A DNA stretch of 64,000 nucleotides from Cyanomargarita calcarea GSE-NOS-MK-12-04C (GCA_019359595.1 JAHHGZ010000036.1:1-64000); one strand, 5' to 3'; shown: positions 54,404-63,901, counted from the first letter of the stretch. Made by a program: numbers and translations. Notes: generated by a model not told the origin, from the sequence alone.

Positions 54404-55372
54404 TTATTGAATTTTCAATAATAACTTTCGGCGCGAGTTATCAAATAAACTAATCAAACTGTAACCAATTTTTGGTTTTAATATATATATCAAACTTACT
54501 TTCAATAAGAGATTTAGGACTCGTTTTTCTTTTAAAATTGCGGGGTAAAAGCGAATTCCTTTCCATAACTTTTCTGCTGTTTTTTGGACTTTATCTTGCC
54601 CTTTCGTCAAAGTCCAATACTTGTAAGCCAAATATCTGTAACTATTGGCAAGACTTTGAATTTTCAAAGATTGCATTTCTAACGGAGCGGCTTGAAATGC
54701 CTTTTCAGTAGTTTTGAGAATACACTGCTCCATGTACTCAATGTTTGTAGACATTGCACTTGAAGAAGCACGATAAAAAATCTGGAATTTCGGTACTAAT
54801 ACAAACTGCCAACCCGCAGCTAACCGCAGCCAGTAATCCCAATCTGCCGTCCCGTCCATAGATGGATCAAATTCACCCACAGACTCAATAGCTTGCCTCG
54901 AAACCAGACAGTTTGAGCCGTTAACGATAAAGTTATTTACTAATAATGGAGCATATACGTTTCCTTCAAAAGAAATAGAATGACCAGGAAAAAAAGATTC
55001 GCCTTTTTCATCCATTGAATAAATCCAACTATAGGCTAATCCTGCCTCTGGATGGTTTTTCAAAGCTGCGAGTTGCAATTCTAACTTATCAGTTGTCCAT
55101 AAATCATCAGCATCGAGAAAACTAATGTATTCACCTTTGGCAAGATTAATCCCACGATTGCGAGCTAATGAAAGTCCACCATTAGGATAAGAATAAACTT
55201 TCAAACGAGCATCATTGACTCCAAGTAATAGTTTTAAGGTTCTGTCTGTTGAACCATCATTAATTACTATTAACTCCCAATCTAAAAAAGTTTGCTTGAG
55301 AACAGAATTAACCGTGTCTATGATTGTTTTTTCCGCATTATAGGCAGGAATAATTACAGAAATAATTGCCAT
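54404..55372 (-). CDS. GT2 family glycosyltransferase
   Basis: The 322-residue protein is a GT-A glycosyltransferase with SVIIPAYNAEKTIIDTVNSV, VINDGSTDRT and ISFLDADDLWTTDKLE (the metal-binding Asp motif). The C-terminal part contains DGTADWDYWLRLAAGW, typical of acceptor-binding regions. It is less related to the other two GT2 genes than they are to each other. It adds a sugar in the exopolysaccharide repeat unit. Confidence 0.88.
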   Translation of the reverse strand: MAIISVIIPAYNAEKTIIDTVNSVLKQTFLDWELIVINDGSTDRTLKLLLGVNDARLKVYSYPNGGLSLARNRGINLAKGEYISFLDADDLWTTDKLELQLAALKNHPEAGLAYSWIYSMDEKGESFFPGHSISFEGNVYAPLLVNNFIVNGSNCLVSRQAIESVGEFDPSMDGTADWDYWLRLAAGWQFVLVPKFQIFYRASSSAMSTNIEYMEQCILKTTEKAFQAAPLEMQSLKIQSLANSYRYLAYKYWTLTKGQDKVQKTAEKLWKGIRFYPAILKEKRVLNLLLKVSLIYILKPKIGYSLISLFDNSRRKLLLKIQ

Positions 55373-55446
55373 TTGATTTGTTTAAAATAAACAACAAAAA
55401 TTGGTATGCTTCTAATTAATGGCGTCTGGACTTACCACACAAAAGG

Positions 55447-56478
55447 CTATTTTTTCCATCTTCCCCCCCCCAATTTTAAATTAAAATATCCACGCAAACC
55501 AAAGCGCAGAATTAGTTTTCCTTCTTGGGGAAACAAAGTACAGATACTCCGATAAATTAATCTGATTAAAGTATCTCTCAGACTGCGACGAATGGCTATA
55601 CTTTCTTGTAGAGATAGCCAAATAATTTGTAACTTTTCTGTCAGAGGTGCGCCACCTTCCTGCATTACTTTGTAGCTGCGATAATCGACATCTCGTTGCA
55701 ACTCAAAACGTTTGCTTTCACCAACTTTAACTGCTACTTCATTGATGAATCGAGCCGTGTTTTCACGTTGCTGCATTAAGTAAGTTAAATTATCACAATA
55801 AGCACGCATATTATTACCATGCATCCGGTAAAACATTAAAGGCTCATTAATACTGCCAACTTTGCCGTAGAAAGGAAGTGCGGCATTTAAATAAGCATCG
55901 ACTCCCCAACCTTTACTCAGAGGCATAACTTTCTCTAGATAAGAGTGTTTACAAGCTAGTCCAGAACTAATTGACGATGCATATTTGCCCCATTTCAACA
56001 GTAACTTTTTCACATCACCTTGACTGAGAATATTAGAAGCACCGCTACCTACAGGTTTTCCTTCTTTATTAACTGAAATCCAGCAGTGACCAACCATCAC
56101 CCATTCAGGATGAGTTAAAAAACTGTTCACTACTTTCTCTAGCTTTTCTTCGTGAAAGTAGTCATCAGCATCGAGAAAACAAATAATTTCACCCGTCGCT
56201 CTTTGAATTCCGGCATTAAATGTTGCCTCCTGTCCGGAATTCTCTTGCAAAATAGCAATTATCCGAGAACCATAGGATTTGATAATTTCCTCTGAGTTGT
56301 CTGTTGAGCCATCATCTACTACTATCAGTTCAAAATTTTGGTAAGTTTGGTTGAAAACACTATCAATCGACTGTTGCAAAAAACGTCCATAGTTGTAGTT
56401 ACCGAGGACGACGCTGACTAAAGGATTGGCTTGACTTATGGCTGATTTTACAGACTGTTTTGGCTCGACATTTAGCAT
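55447..56478 (-). CDS. GT2 family glycosyltransferase (paralogue of the 53277 gene)
   Basis: The 343-residue protein has PLVSVVLGNYNYGRFLQQSI, VVDDGSTDNSEE and GEIICFLDADDYFHEEKLEK, the GT-A glycosyltransferase core. Full-length similarity to the product of 53277-54326 marks a within-cluster duplication with the intervening gene (54404-55372) between the copies. It starts nine bases after the Wzy-like gene, in the same operon. Confidence 0.9.
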   Translation of the reverse strand: MLNVEPKQSVKSAISQANPLVSVVLGNYNYGRFLQQSIDSVFNQTYQNFELIVVDDGSTDNSEEIIKSYGSRIIAILQENSGQEATFNAGIQRATGEIICFLDADDYFHEEKLEKVVNSFLTHPEWVMVGHCWISVNKEGKPVGSGASNILSQGDVKKLLLKWGKYASSISSGLACKHSYLEKVMPLSKGWGVDAYLNAALPFYGKVGSINEPLMFYRMHGNNMRAYCDNLTYLMQQRENTARFINEVAVKVGESKRFELQRDVDYRSYKVMQEGGAPLTEKLQIIWLSLQESIAIRRSLRDTLIRLIYRSICTLFPQEGKLILRFGLRGYFNLKLGGGRWKK

Positions 56479-56487
56479 ACTGCACCT

Positions 56488-57894
56488 TTAAAATTCAATT
56501 ATGCTTTTCAAACTTAAAGCTTTGAAATCGTGCTTACTTTTCGGTATTTGTAATGTTGGGTTATGGGTAACTGAAGTTATTAATATAATGGGCATCACTA
56601 CCGATTCCCACTCCATGACACTAAAAGTAAGACTGAATAATACATAGACAATTAAACAAGACATTGGTCTGGATTTTCGTGTCGCATATAACCACGAAAT
56701 CAACGATATCCAAAAGGTCAAAAAAATTGCAGTCCCTAGTAAACCTTTGCGATAAAGTAAAGTCGATAAAAGGAAACTATGAGAACCAACTACAGCAGGA
56801 GCATATCCTGGTAAAACAGTTTCTCCTGAAACTATATGACCAAAGATTAGTTGAGTATCTGAACCATTGATGAAACCTTCCCATGTTCGTCTATAAATCT
56901 CAGCACGAACTTCGGTAGAATCTCCCCGAAACTCTCCAGTTGCTTTCGCTGTATGTGTAGCAGAATTGGAGAATAAATCAGTGACAGCGGGAATTGATAG
57001 TGTGACAAAACTAACAATTGCCAGGAGTGCAAACATCCGCCACAGCTTGCCATTTTTAGAAATTGTTAACAGCCATCTGATAATCAAAACAGCAGGAATA
57101 GCTAGCCAGGTAGAACGAGTGCCACTTAAAAGTAGTAAAAAAAATGAACCTGAAAATAAAATAATAGACCAAAATTTTTGTTGAATATCTACAGCTAAAA
57201 TGCATCCGAACCCAACTACTAAAGCCAGAGATTCAGGCCCGTGAAAGAAAAAAACGTAACGTACCATTCCTAGCAAAGAACTATCACTTGGAAAGTAGGG
57301 CATTAAAAAATTACTATTACCGACTCCTGGGACAAAAACTTCTCCCTTTCCTGTTAGTAGCCCAAATAAGCTTCGAGGGGGGATATAGAAGTTTTCTTTC
57401 CATGCAAAATGAATAACTACCCAGAATAATAACATCTGAAAAACAACAACTGAAAAAGCCCAAGCGATAACTTGTGGGCGTACCTTAATTCTATAGCTTT
57501 TGATATACCAAAGGAGGAAAAGAGGCGCTATCCATGTAGTAATTGAATTTGTAAATGACCGAGGATTAAGTGAATAATTGTTGTAAATTGCCCAGAAGGA
57601 GATGGATAACAGTTCATGTAGACCATAAGCTATTCCTGCGATTACAAATACACTTGGTTTTTGCAAATGCAAACTCCCTTTGTGGAAATATTGGTAAGCA
57701 AAAACGCTAATTGCTAGAAACACAGCTAAATAACTCCATCCCCATAACCACCATAGAGGGACGAGAAAAATGCAGCTACAAACAACTTTTTCTGACTGGG
57801 TGAGATTATGCCACTGAATCAAAATTCCAGCGAAAATAGGATCATTCTGCTGAACTACTGCTGAAGAAATAGCTGAGTGTCTACGGGACTTCAT
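56488..57894 (-). CDS. O-antigen ligase/polymerase family protein (Wzy-like)
   Basis: The 468-residue membrane protein has about ten to twelve hydrophobic helices and a large outer loop. It contains the family motif region GSHSFLLSTLLYRKGLLGTA, with the conserved HS...L/Y...G pattern of O-antigen polymerases and ligases (Wzy_C). It would polymerise repeat units at the periplasmic side of the membrane. It starts nine bases after the Wzc-like gene. Confidence 0.83.
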   Translation of the reverse strand: MKSRRHSAISSAVVQQNDPIFAGILIQWHNLTQSEKVVCSCIFLVPLWWLWGWSYLAVFLAISVFAYQYFHKGSLHLQKPSVFVIAGIAYGLHELLSISFWAIYNNYSLNPRSFTNSITTWIAPLFLLWYIKSYRIKVRPQVIAWAFSVVVFQMLLFWVVIHFAWKENFYIPPRSLFGLLTGKGEVFVPGVGNSNFLMPYFPSDSSLLGMVRYVFFFHGPESLALVVGFGCILAVDIQQKFWSIILFSGSFFLLLLSGTRSTWLAIPAVLIIRWLLTISKNGKLWRMFALLAIVSFVTLSIPAVTDLFSNSATHTAKATGEFRGDSTEVRAEIYRRTWEGFINGSDTQLIFGHIVSGETVLPGYAPAVVGSHSFLLSTLLYRKGLLGTAIFLTFWISLISWLYATRKSRPMSCLIVYVLFSLTFSVMEWESVVMPIILITSVTHNPTLQIPKSKHDFKALSLKSIIEF

Positions 57895-57903
57895 ACGTTG
57901 AAC

Positions 57904-59919
57904 TTAGCCTTTATGTCCGTAAAGATAGTTTTTAGCTTGCATCTGTACCCCGTTGATGACTAAACCAACAACGGATGCTTGATGTCGTGACAGTTGTTCA
58001 ATGCTATTGCTGAATGGATGGCGATCGCTATTTCCCAAGCAAGTAACAAGTAATACATTGCTAATCGCTGTTGTCATCAGGGCGGTTTCGCTCGTTAAAG
58101 TCAAAGGAGCGCTGTCTACAAGTACATAGTCATACTTATTGTTAGCCTGCACTGACTTGAGAAACTCCTTAAAGCCACCACGAGCAATAAATTCAATGAT
58201 TTCGTCTCCTTGAGGAGCGGTTGGTACTAAATCGAAATTGGGAGCCAAGTTGACTGGAATTGGAAGCGAACCATTTACTCCAACTGGAGAGTAACCTAAG
58301 TGCTTACTGAGTTGAGCCTTGCGAAAATCACCATCTACAATCAGTACTCGAAAACCTAAAGTCAGAAGTGCTTTTGCCAATCCCAAGGTGACAGTAGTCT
58401 TACCTTCAGAAGCAGTAGCGCTAGTAATCATCAAGCAACCTTTCTCAAGTTGCATCATACTGACAGCGGATGCTAACCTTTGAAACTCCAACACTGCTTC
58501 GGATTTCAACTTAACTTCCATTGCAGAGTGCTTGAGTCGGGGAATATTGCTAAGGACAGGAATTTCTAATTCTTGTAAGTCAGCCCAACTTAACAGCGGA
58601 TTACGGCTTTCTAGAAGTAGCACGATCGCCACACTGCCAAAAGCAGAAGCAAGAATTCCTCCCAAAGCGATCGCTTTGCGTTTAGAACCTGAGGGATTGG
58701 GATCTACACTCGGCAGAGTTAAAGTCTGCACATTTGGGTAGGTACTAAAGGCATTCAGCTTTGCCTCTTGTACCTTAGCCACCAAACCGTTGTATACTCC
58801 TTCGGCAATATTATATTGGCGCTGTAACTCCAGCAAATTAGATTGGGCTAGAGGAAGCGATACCAGAAGTTGCTGAAGCTTGTCTGTTTCCATTTGCAAC
58901 TGCTTGGCTCGCTCACCTAAAGCCTTAGTTTGGCTTTCTGCTAAAGCGAGTTGCTGAATCAAAACCGCAGAATCACTACCGATAGATGTATTAATACCTA
59001 CCTCGCCTCTAGCAGCTTCTGCAATGTAATTTTCTAGTTGTTGGCGTAACTGATTGCGTTCAGATAGTAACTTTTTGACTTGCGGATACTCGTTAGTATA
59101 TGAAACCTGGAGTTTCATCAACTCCGCTTCCACTTCCGGCAATTTTTTCTGAATATATTGGTAGTTTTGATTCTCTTTCAATCGTAAAGATCGGATACCT
59201 TTTTCAGGAGACAACTCTAAGCGACTAGACAACATTTTTACTTGCGCTTGACTCGCTTGAAACTCAGCTTGCACTTGCGCTCTATCTCTAGTCAAAGTGT
59301 TAATAGAAATAACCATTTCTCGCGTTTGGTCTTCACTGCTGACCAAATTTGCAGACTTTTTAAAATTTGTTAACATCCTCTGCGTCTCTACCAAGTTTAG
59401 ACGTGCCTGATTTAGTTCCTTTTGAATAAAATTTGCTCGTTCTGAAGCATCTTCGGCACGCAATTTATTCAAGCGGGACTGAAATACCGTAATTAGATTG
59501 TCTAATCTTTTACGAGCTACTTCTGGGCTAGAACCATTTGCACTCATTGAAATTACCGTAGTTTCCCCCTGAGGAGATACATCAAACAATTCCCGAAAAG
59601 CGGTTAAATTTGCATACTCATCCTTTTGAGGATCAAACTTTTGTGCCTCAATTAAGGTGTCATTACTCAACAGAATCGAAGACAGAATTTTTAAAGGATT
59701 TAGCTGTTGAGAAAAAACTACTTTACCACTACTTATATTGCCTAATGTACCTAAATTTGCATTCAAATCGCTAGTTGTATTAGGTAAAATCATTTCTGCA
59801 TTTGCAGTCCAGACCTTGGGTTGTCTGGAGATGATTAAGTATGTTACACCCAACACAAGTATATTCAAGCTGAGTAAAGGCAACCACTGCCTCATTGCAG
59901 TAGCAATGATTCTATTCAT
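57904..59919 (-). CDS. Polysaccharide copolymerase with BY-kinase-type ATPase domain (Wzc-like)
   Basis: The 671-residue protein has a short N-terminal part with one membrane helix (WLPLLSLNILVLGVTYLII), a Wzz-type chain-length domain with long coiled coils, a second helix (AIALGGILASAFGSVAIVL), and a cytoplasmic BY-kinase fold. Walker A (SATASEGKTTVTLGLAKAL), Walker A' (VLIVDGDFRKAQ) and Walker B (YDYVLVDSAPL) are present. The C-terminal tyrosine cluster of Wzc is reduced to NYLYGHKG. It controls chain length and export of the polymer. Confidence 0.9.
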   Translation of the reverse strand: MNRIIATAMRQWLPLLSLNILVLGVTYLIISRQPKVWTANAEMILPNTTSDLNANLGTLGNISSGKVVFSQQLNPLKILSSILLSNDTLIEAQKFDPQKDEYANLTAFRELFDVSPQGETTVISMSANGSSPEVARKRLDNLITVFQSRLNKLRAEDASERANFIQKELNQARLNLVETQRMLTNFKKSANLVSSEDQTREMVISINTLTRDRAQVQAEFQASQAQVKMLSSRLELSPEKGIRSLRLKENQNYQYIQKKLPEVEAELMKLQVSYTNEYPQVKKLLSERNQLRQQLENYIAEAARGEVGINTSIGSDSAVLIQQLALAESQTKALGERAKQLQMETDKLQQLLVSLPLAQSNLLELQRQYNIAEGVYNGLVAKVQEAKLNAFSTYPNVQTLTLPSVDPNPSGSKRKAIALGGILASAFGSVAIVLLLESRNPLLSWADLQELEIPVLSNIPRLKHSAMEVKLKSEAVLEFQRLASAVSMMQLEKGCLMITSATASEGKTTVTLGLAKALLTLGFRVLIVDGDFRKAQLSKHLGYSPVGVNGSLPIPVNLAPNFDLVPTAPQGDEIIEFIARGGFKEFLKSVQANNKYDYVLVDSAPLTLTSETALMTTAISNVLLVTCLGNSDRHPFSNSIEQLSRHQASVVGLVINGVQMQAKNYLYGHKG

Positions 59920-60079
59920 AGAATTTATAACTCGGAAAGTTTTTATGAAAGCAAGGTCAGCCGATTTTAGATTGAGCGGTAAAAACCTTAATGGTTAATA
60001 AAATTTCAGACTGGTGTAGAATAGCGTCTCACCTGTCTTTTGCAGACATAAATTGAATCGTTTTTTTAATTGAAATGCT

Positions 60080-60577
60080 CTAACGTTTGACAGTCTTGGC
60101 AGGATAAACCTGACAGAGATACTGGCTTAACTTCGGTCCCTCAAATAATTGCTTTTGTATGTAAGGTGGTGGTTGCAAAATGTTTTGTTTTAACTGGTAT
60201 AAATCCAAGCAAACTGTAACTCCAAACTCTTTCACACTTTCAGCAAATAACATTTGATGATTGTCTATGTGTTCCCCATAACGGGCTAAACGTGGTAACA
60301 AAATCAAGCTTGCTCCTTTCTCGGTAAAGGCACGAGTAGAACCCTGACCGGCATGGGAGATTACTAATCTAGAGTTTTTTGCTGTTTGCATCAAACTTGC
60401 GGACTCAAGCAAAGGTACTGCTGTGACTAGAGCATATTTAGCGATCGCTGAAATATCAGTGACACCATGCTGAATAAATATCGGTTCTGTGATTACTTGG
60501 GTATCTAAAAGAATATCAAGCCAGCTAATAACACGATTAAATGGAAAAGGAATTGTTCCCAATGTCACTGTAATCAC
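60080..60577 (-). CDS. Alg13/PssE-like glycosyltransferase subunit
   Basis: The 165-residue protein matches the C-terminal GT-B domain of Alg13/EpsF/PssE-type glycosyltransferase subunits, with VTLGTIPFPFNRVISWLDIL, the donor-site SRLVISHAGQGSTRAF and ILLPRLARYGEHIDNHQ. The GTG at 60577 is nine bases after an AGGGG Shine-Dalgarno; GTG at 60586 is the alternative. It acts with the Alg14-like protein (60690-61136), as in the PssD/PssE glucuronosyltransferase pairs, adding a sugar to the lipid-linked acceptor. Together they form one heteromeric enzyme. Confidence 0.85.
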   Translation of the reverse strand: MITVTLGTIPFPFNRVISWLDILLDTQVITEPIFIQHGVTDISAIAKYALVTAVPLLESASLMQTAKNSRLVISHAGQGSTRAFTEKGASLILLPRLARYGEHIDNHQMLFAESVKEFGVTVCLDLYQLKQNILQPPPYIQKQLFEGPKLSQYLCQVYPAKTVKR

Positions 60578-60689
60578 TTTAAACACCCCTTGTCTGCTTC
60601 ATAATTTTGTACGGAAGATGCTTCACGATTGCGGCACTGAAATTTGAGATGCAAGCAACAGCTTTGCCTAAACCAGCGCAGAATGAACA

Positions 60690-61136
60690 TTAGACATGAC
60701 CTTTAAAGATTGCCTTGGGATACTTGCTACACAAGTTAGGCCATTGCACATAAAATTCGTTGCAAATTAAATAGATAAGTTTGCCTGAAAGACTCAATTC
60801 TTTGGAACGTGAAATGCTTTCAATAAAAACGAACTTGATTCCAAAAAGTTTCGCAACAATTGCAAAATTTACAGCAATACTAGCCCCTGTTGAAACTATC
60901 AAGGTAGGTTCCTCTTGTGAAACAATCCTTAAAGCTGTTGGAAAGTTAACTACAAAGGGAATTATTTGTCTAGGGCCTTGGTAAGGTAGCCAATAAACTT
61001 TTTCTTTCCCCTTAAGCACTTCCGTATCCTTTTTCAGGTCAGTAACCCATACTCTTTCGTGCTGTGACCAAAATGCCTCAAGACCTCTCATGGTCGAAAA
61101 GTGACCTCCTGAAGTTGATACCAGAATAATTTTCAT
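60690..61136 (-). CDS. Alg14/PssD-like membrane-anchoring glycosyltransferase subunit
   Basis: The 148-residue protein has the Alg14/EpsE/PssD layout: ILVSTSGGHFSTMRGLEAFW at the N-terminus, PTLIVSTGASIAVNFAIVAK and IKFVFIESISRSKELSLSGK. It recruits the Alg13-like catalytic subunit (60080-60577) to the membrane and binds acceptor. It is the first recognised gene of the reverse-strand exopolysaccharide cluster; the promoter should lie in the large gene-free region to its right. Confidence 0.85.
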   Translation of the reverse strand: MKIILVSTSGGHFSTMRGLEAFWSQHERVWVTDLKKDTEVLKGKEKVYWLPYQGPRQIIPFVVNFPTALRIVSQEEPTLIVSTGASIAVNFAIVAKLFGIKFVFIESISRSKELSLSGKLIYLICNEFYVQWPNLCSKYPKAIFKGHV

Positions 61137-61754
61137 CGTGGCTTACAATCCTTGTAGTCTCAGAAGATATCAAGCAACTATTTTAGACGTATAAAAACGT
61201 TTTTTTGGGAACAAACCTAAGTAGAAAACTTTTCTCTGATTACTTTTTGATGGTCGAAATCTTACGTTATTTTATTTTCACCTGACTTGAAAAAATAAAG
61301 ATGCAGGCAAGCTGTGTTTTTAAGATGAGCTATAACTTGATTGATTAATTCATTAATTCAATTAACATTTCAGATAGCTTTTGCATACATTTTATTCGGT
61401 TCTTCAGTTAATAATCATACAGATATTTAGGGCAAAGTCAACATACTTTTTTTTCGCAAATAATTAGTTATTATAAGGTATGCATCAAATCATACTCGTT
61501 ATCACGAAAGGCAAAAATGTCAAAAAAGTTACATATACATTAGTTTTAAATGTTACTTTATCGAATCTTACAATAAGAGAGGATACACAGAAGATATTAG
61601 AAGTGAATGCGAGGGAAATGTACGTTAATGATTCTGGTTTTCCTGCAAGAAACAAAGTAAAAAAAAATACATCGTACGATTGGAATAAATGGGGTTAGAG
61701 AGCTTGAAATGATTATCCAATTTACCCTTATTTGATAAGCACTGAAGTCCATAT
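61137..61754. other. Large gene-free region upstream of the exopolysaccharide cluster
   Basis: AT-rich DNA with no supported gene. A 72-codon forward frame at 61480-61698 has no motif, and its composition is not convincing. The region probably includes the promoter of the exopolysaccharide operon. Confidence 0.4.
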
Positions 61755-61879
61755 AAGACTTACGTAACTGGCAGATTAATAACCGTAGGGTCTGTGACGA
61801 AGAAGATAAATACTACACAGTAAATCAAGGGTTTTAGCGTCACGCAGCGACGATAATTTGTGACAATATCGTAAGTCCT
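61755..61879. mobile_element. Small inverted-repeat element, 125 bp (diverged copy of 62590-62712)
   Basis: AAGACTTACG at the left and CGTAAGTCCT at the right are inverted repeats with one mismatch. The interior AACTGGCAGATTAATAACCG and GGGTTTTAGCG resembles a common Nostoc-type miniature element that I recall. Its right end overlaps an 11-bp perfect hairpin at 61861-61891. Confidence 0.6.
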
Positions 61880-61891
61880 GCGATATTGTCA
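61861..61891. repeat. 11-bp perfect hairpin
   Basis: TGACAATATCG at 61861-61871 is the exact reverse complement of 61881-61891, with a nine-base loop that contains the element's terminal repeat. It may be a by-product of insertion next to an inverted sequence. Confidence 0.55.
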
Positions 61892-62294
61892 GCAAAAGTT
61901 ATATGATACGAATAGAAGGTGATACGGAGCCGTTTTAGACATTCTTGAGGCTCGGTTACAAAACTACGCGAGCCTAAAACTTTTTGTGATTCTAAATCCG
62001 AGGAAATGCTTAAATTATTTATTTGATTAGTAATACATTATATTAAGTATGCTTCCGTAGCATGAAAAAGCGCTACGTGCCCACAAGCTTGAAAATTACA
62101 TTCCTTGTGGTATCCGTTTTTACGAATTTTAAATTGGTCAAATATCGATTGAATCTCATCTGGCAGCGAACATTGACCATTTCCTCCCGCAAGTCGGTAA
62201 GTCTGGCTACAAAACTCTAAATATTGCTGGTCAGCGAGATGCTCGACTTAGGGTCACAATTTATCACCCATTCAAATTAATTAATCTGGCTTTG
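61892..62294. other. Decayed intergenic DNA
   Basis: No gene was recognised in this stretch of about 400 bases. Short coding-like stretches appear in several frames with stops, consistent with degraded genes. Confidence 0.35.
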
Positions 62295-62565
62295 TCAAAG
62301 CTTTAACAGTTCCGTTCGCATCTGGCTCAATGGAACTCGTTGTTCTAAATTTGCAGTTAATTCTTGAAGCTGAATATTTTTTTCTTAAAGAGTTTTACGA
62401 AGCGTATGTAGTTATTTTTGTATTAAATAGCGATTCTGCCGCCGGATTGACCTGATAAATGACTCCATCTTCATCCAGTACGGCAATATTAAACAGGTGT
62501 TCGGTAGCAGAACGGGTTTCATACAGACTCACCACTTGGGGCAGAGTCGTCCAAGAGGCAATATG
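62295..62565 (-). pseudogene. Histidine-kinase/PAS-domain remnant
   Basis: The reverse strand encodes TEHLFNIAVLDEDGVIYQVN, then PAAESLFN, typical of a PAS domain, followed by a stop at 62395. In another frame comes NIQLQELTANLEQRV, a coiled-coil linker typical of the region before a histidine-kinase core. There is no kinase domain. The two pieces are in different frames, so this is a decayed sensor-kinase fragment of about 270 bases. Confidence 0.6.
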
Positions 62566-62589
62566 CTTATCTTACAATGAATTATTATT

Positions 62590-62712
62590 AGGACTTACGC
62601 AAAACTAACCTATTGTACGGGCAGTACCCGGTAAGAAAGCAAGCCACATATAGGAGTGTAACTATTGCTCCTAGGTAAATTCAAGGTTTTGACAATTTTT
62701 AGCGTAAGTCCT
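62590..62712. mobile_element. Small inverted-repeat element, 123 bp
   Basis: AGGACTTACGC at 62590-62600 is repeated inverted at 62702-62712 (GCGTAAGTCCT). The interior has ACGGGCAGTACCCGG and AGGAGTGTAACTATTGCTCCT hairpins and no gene. A diverged copy of the same size is at 61755-61879. It ends 16 bases before the start codon of the DUF39 gene. Confidence 0.7.
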
Positions 62713-62728
62713 GATTATAAAAAAAAAT

Positions 62729-63898
62729 ATGCGTACAATCGCTGAAATTAATGACAAAATCACCAGCAAACGTGCGGTGGTGTTGACGGTAGAAGAACTC
62801 AAAGCAAAAGTTGCTGAAGTTGGTGTTACGAAAGTTGCCAAGGAAGTTGATGTCATCACCACAGGCACTTTTGAACCGATGGAATCTAGTGGTGCCATTA
62901 TTAACCTCGGACATACTGACCCGCCAATAAAAATCCGCCGCTGTTGGTTGGATGGCGTGCCAGTTTACTCTGGCTTTGGTGCTGTCGATTTATACCTCGG
63001 TGCTAGTTGTGCCGTGGAAGTGATGGATGGGGAGGAAGTCCGAGAACGCGGCGGGGGTCATGTAATTGAAGATTTAATCGCGGGTAAACATGTACATATC
63101 AAAGCTTCTGGACAAGTTACAGATTGTTACCCCCGTGCCTCTTTTGAAACGACGATTACCCGCGAAACGATAAATCAGTTCTATTTATTCAATCCGCGTA
63201 ATTTATACCAAAATTTTATAGTGGGTGTAAATGGAGGCGATCGCCCACTTTTTACTTACCTCGGTCCATTACAACCGCGTTTGAATAATGCTGTTTACTC
63301 TAACCCTGGGGCCATTTCTCCTTTATTCAACGACCCAGATTTAGAAATCGTTGGCATTGGCACAAAGATATTTTTTGGAGGTGGTATTGGCTACGTCGCT
63401 TGGGAAGGAACTCAGAATTTTACTTTACAAAAGCGCTTGCCGAATCACACGCCAATTGGGCCTGCTGCGACTTTGGCGTTAATTGGTGACGCCAAACAAA
63501 TGGATGCTCGTTGGGTGCGGGGCTGTTATTTTAAAAACTACGGACCTTCAATGATGTTGGGTGTAGGCGTGCCATTGCCAGTGTTAAACGAGGAAGTTGT
63601 AGCCAAATGCGCTGTGTTAGATAAAGATTTAGTCGCGCCAATCGTAGACTTTTCTATACCTCGGCGCGTACGTCCCACCTTTGGTTTAGTGAGTTACGCC
63701 CAACTCAAATCTGGGCGTATCACCATTGAGGGCAAAGCAGTAAGGGTTGCACCGCTTGCGAGTATGTTTCTTTCAAGGCAAGTTGCACAAGAATTGAAAC
63801 AATGGATTCAAGCAGGAACATTTACCCTCACTTCTCCAGTCGCTTCAATTGCAATGCAGCGATCATTTTTACCACAAGATCGGTGGACGGAGCTTTGA
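62729..63898 (+). CDS. DUF39 homocysteine biosynthesis protein
   Basis: The 389-residue protein belongs to the DUF39/HcyBio family. Recognisable parts are the N-terminal RTIAEINDKITSKRAVVLT, FEPMESSGAIINLGHTDPPI, DCYPRASFETTITRETINQF and WVRGCYFKNYGPSMMLGVGV with conserved cysteines. Characterised archaeal members convert aspartate semialdehyde and sulphide to homocysteine. The archaeal C-terminal CBS domains are absent here. Its start codon follows closely after a small inverted-repeat element, so its promoter may lie within or beyond that element. It is a single gene. Confidence 0.88.
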   Translation: MRTIAEINDKITSKRAVVLTVEELKAKVAEVGVTKVAKEVDVITTGTFEPMESSGAIINLGHTDPPIKIRRCWLDGVPVYSGFGAVDLYLGASCAVEVMDGEEVRERGGGHVIEDLIAGKHVHIKASGQVTDCYPRASFETTITRETINQFYLFNPRNLYQNFIVGVNGGDRPLFTYLGPLQPRLNNAVYSNPGAISPLFNDPDLEIVGIGTKIFFGGGIGYVAWEGTQNFTLQKRLPNHTPIGPAATLALIGDAKQMDARWVRGCYFKNYGPSMMLGVGVPLPVLNEEVVAKCAVLDKDLVAPIVDFSIPRRVRPTFGLVSYAQLKSGRITIEGKAVRVAPLASMFLSRQVAQELKQWIQAGTFTLTSPVASIAMQRSFLPQDRWTEL

Positions 63899-63901
63899 AA
63901 T

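Noticed and set aside
61480..61698. 72-codon forward frame in the gene-free region before the exopolysaccharide cluster
   Set aside because: No recognisable domain or good ribosome binding site; low-complexity basic composition.
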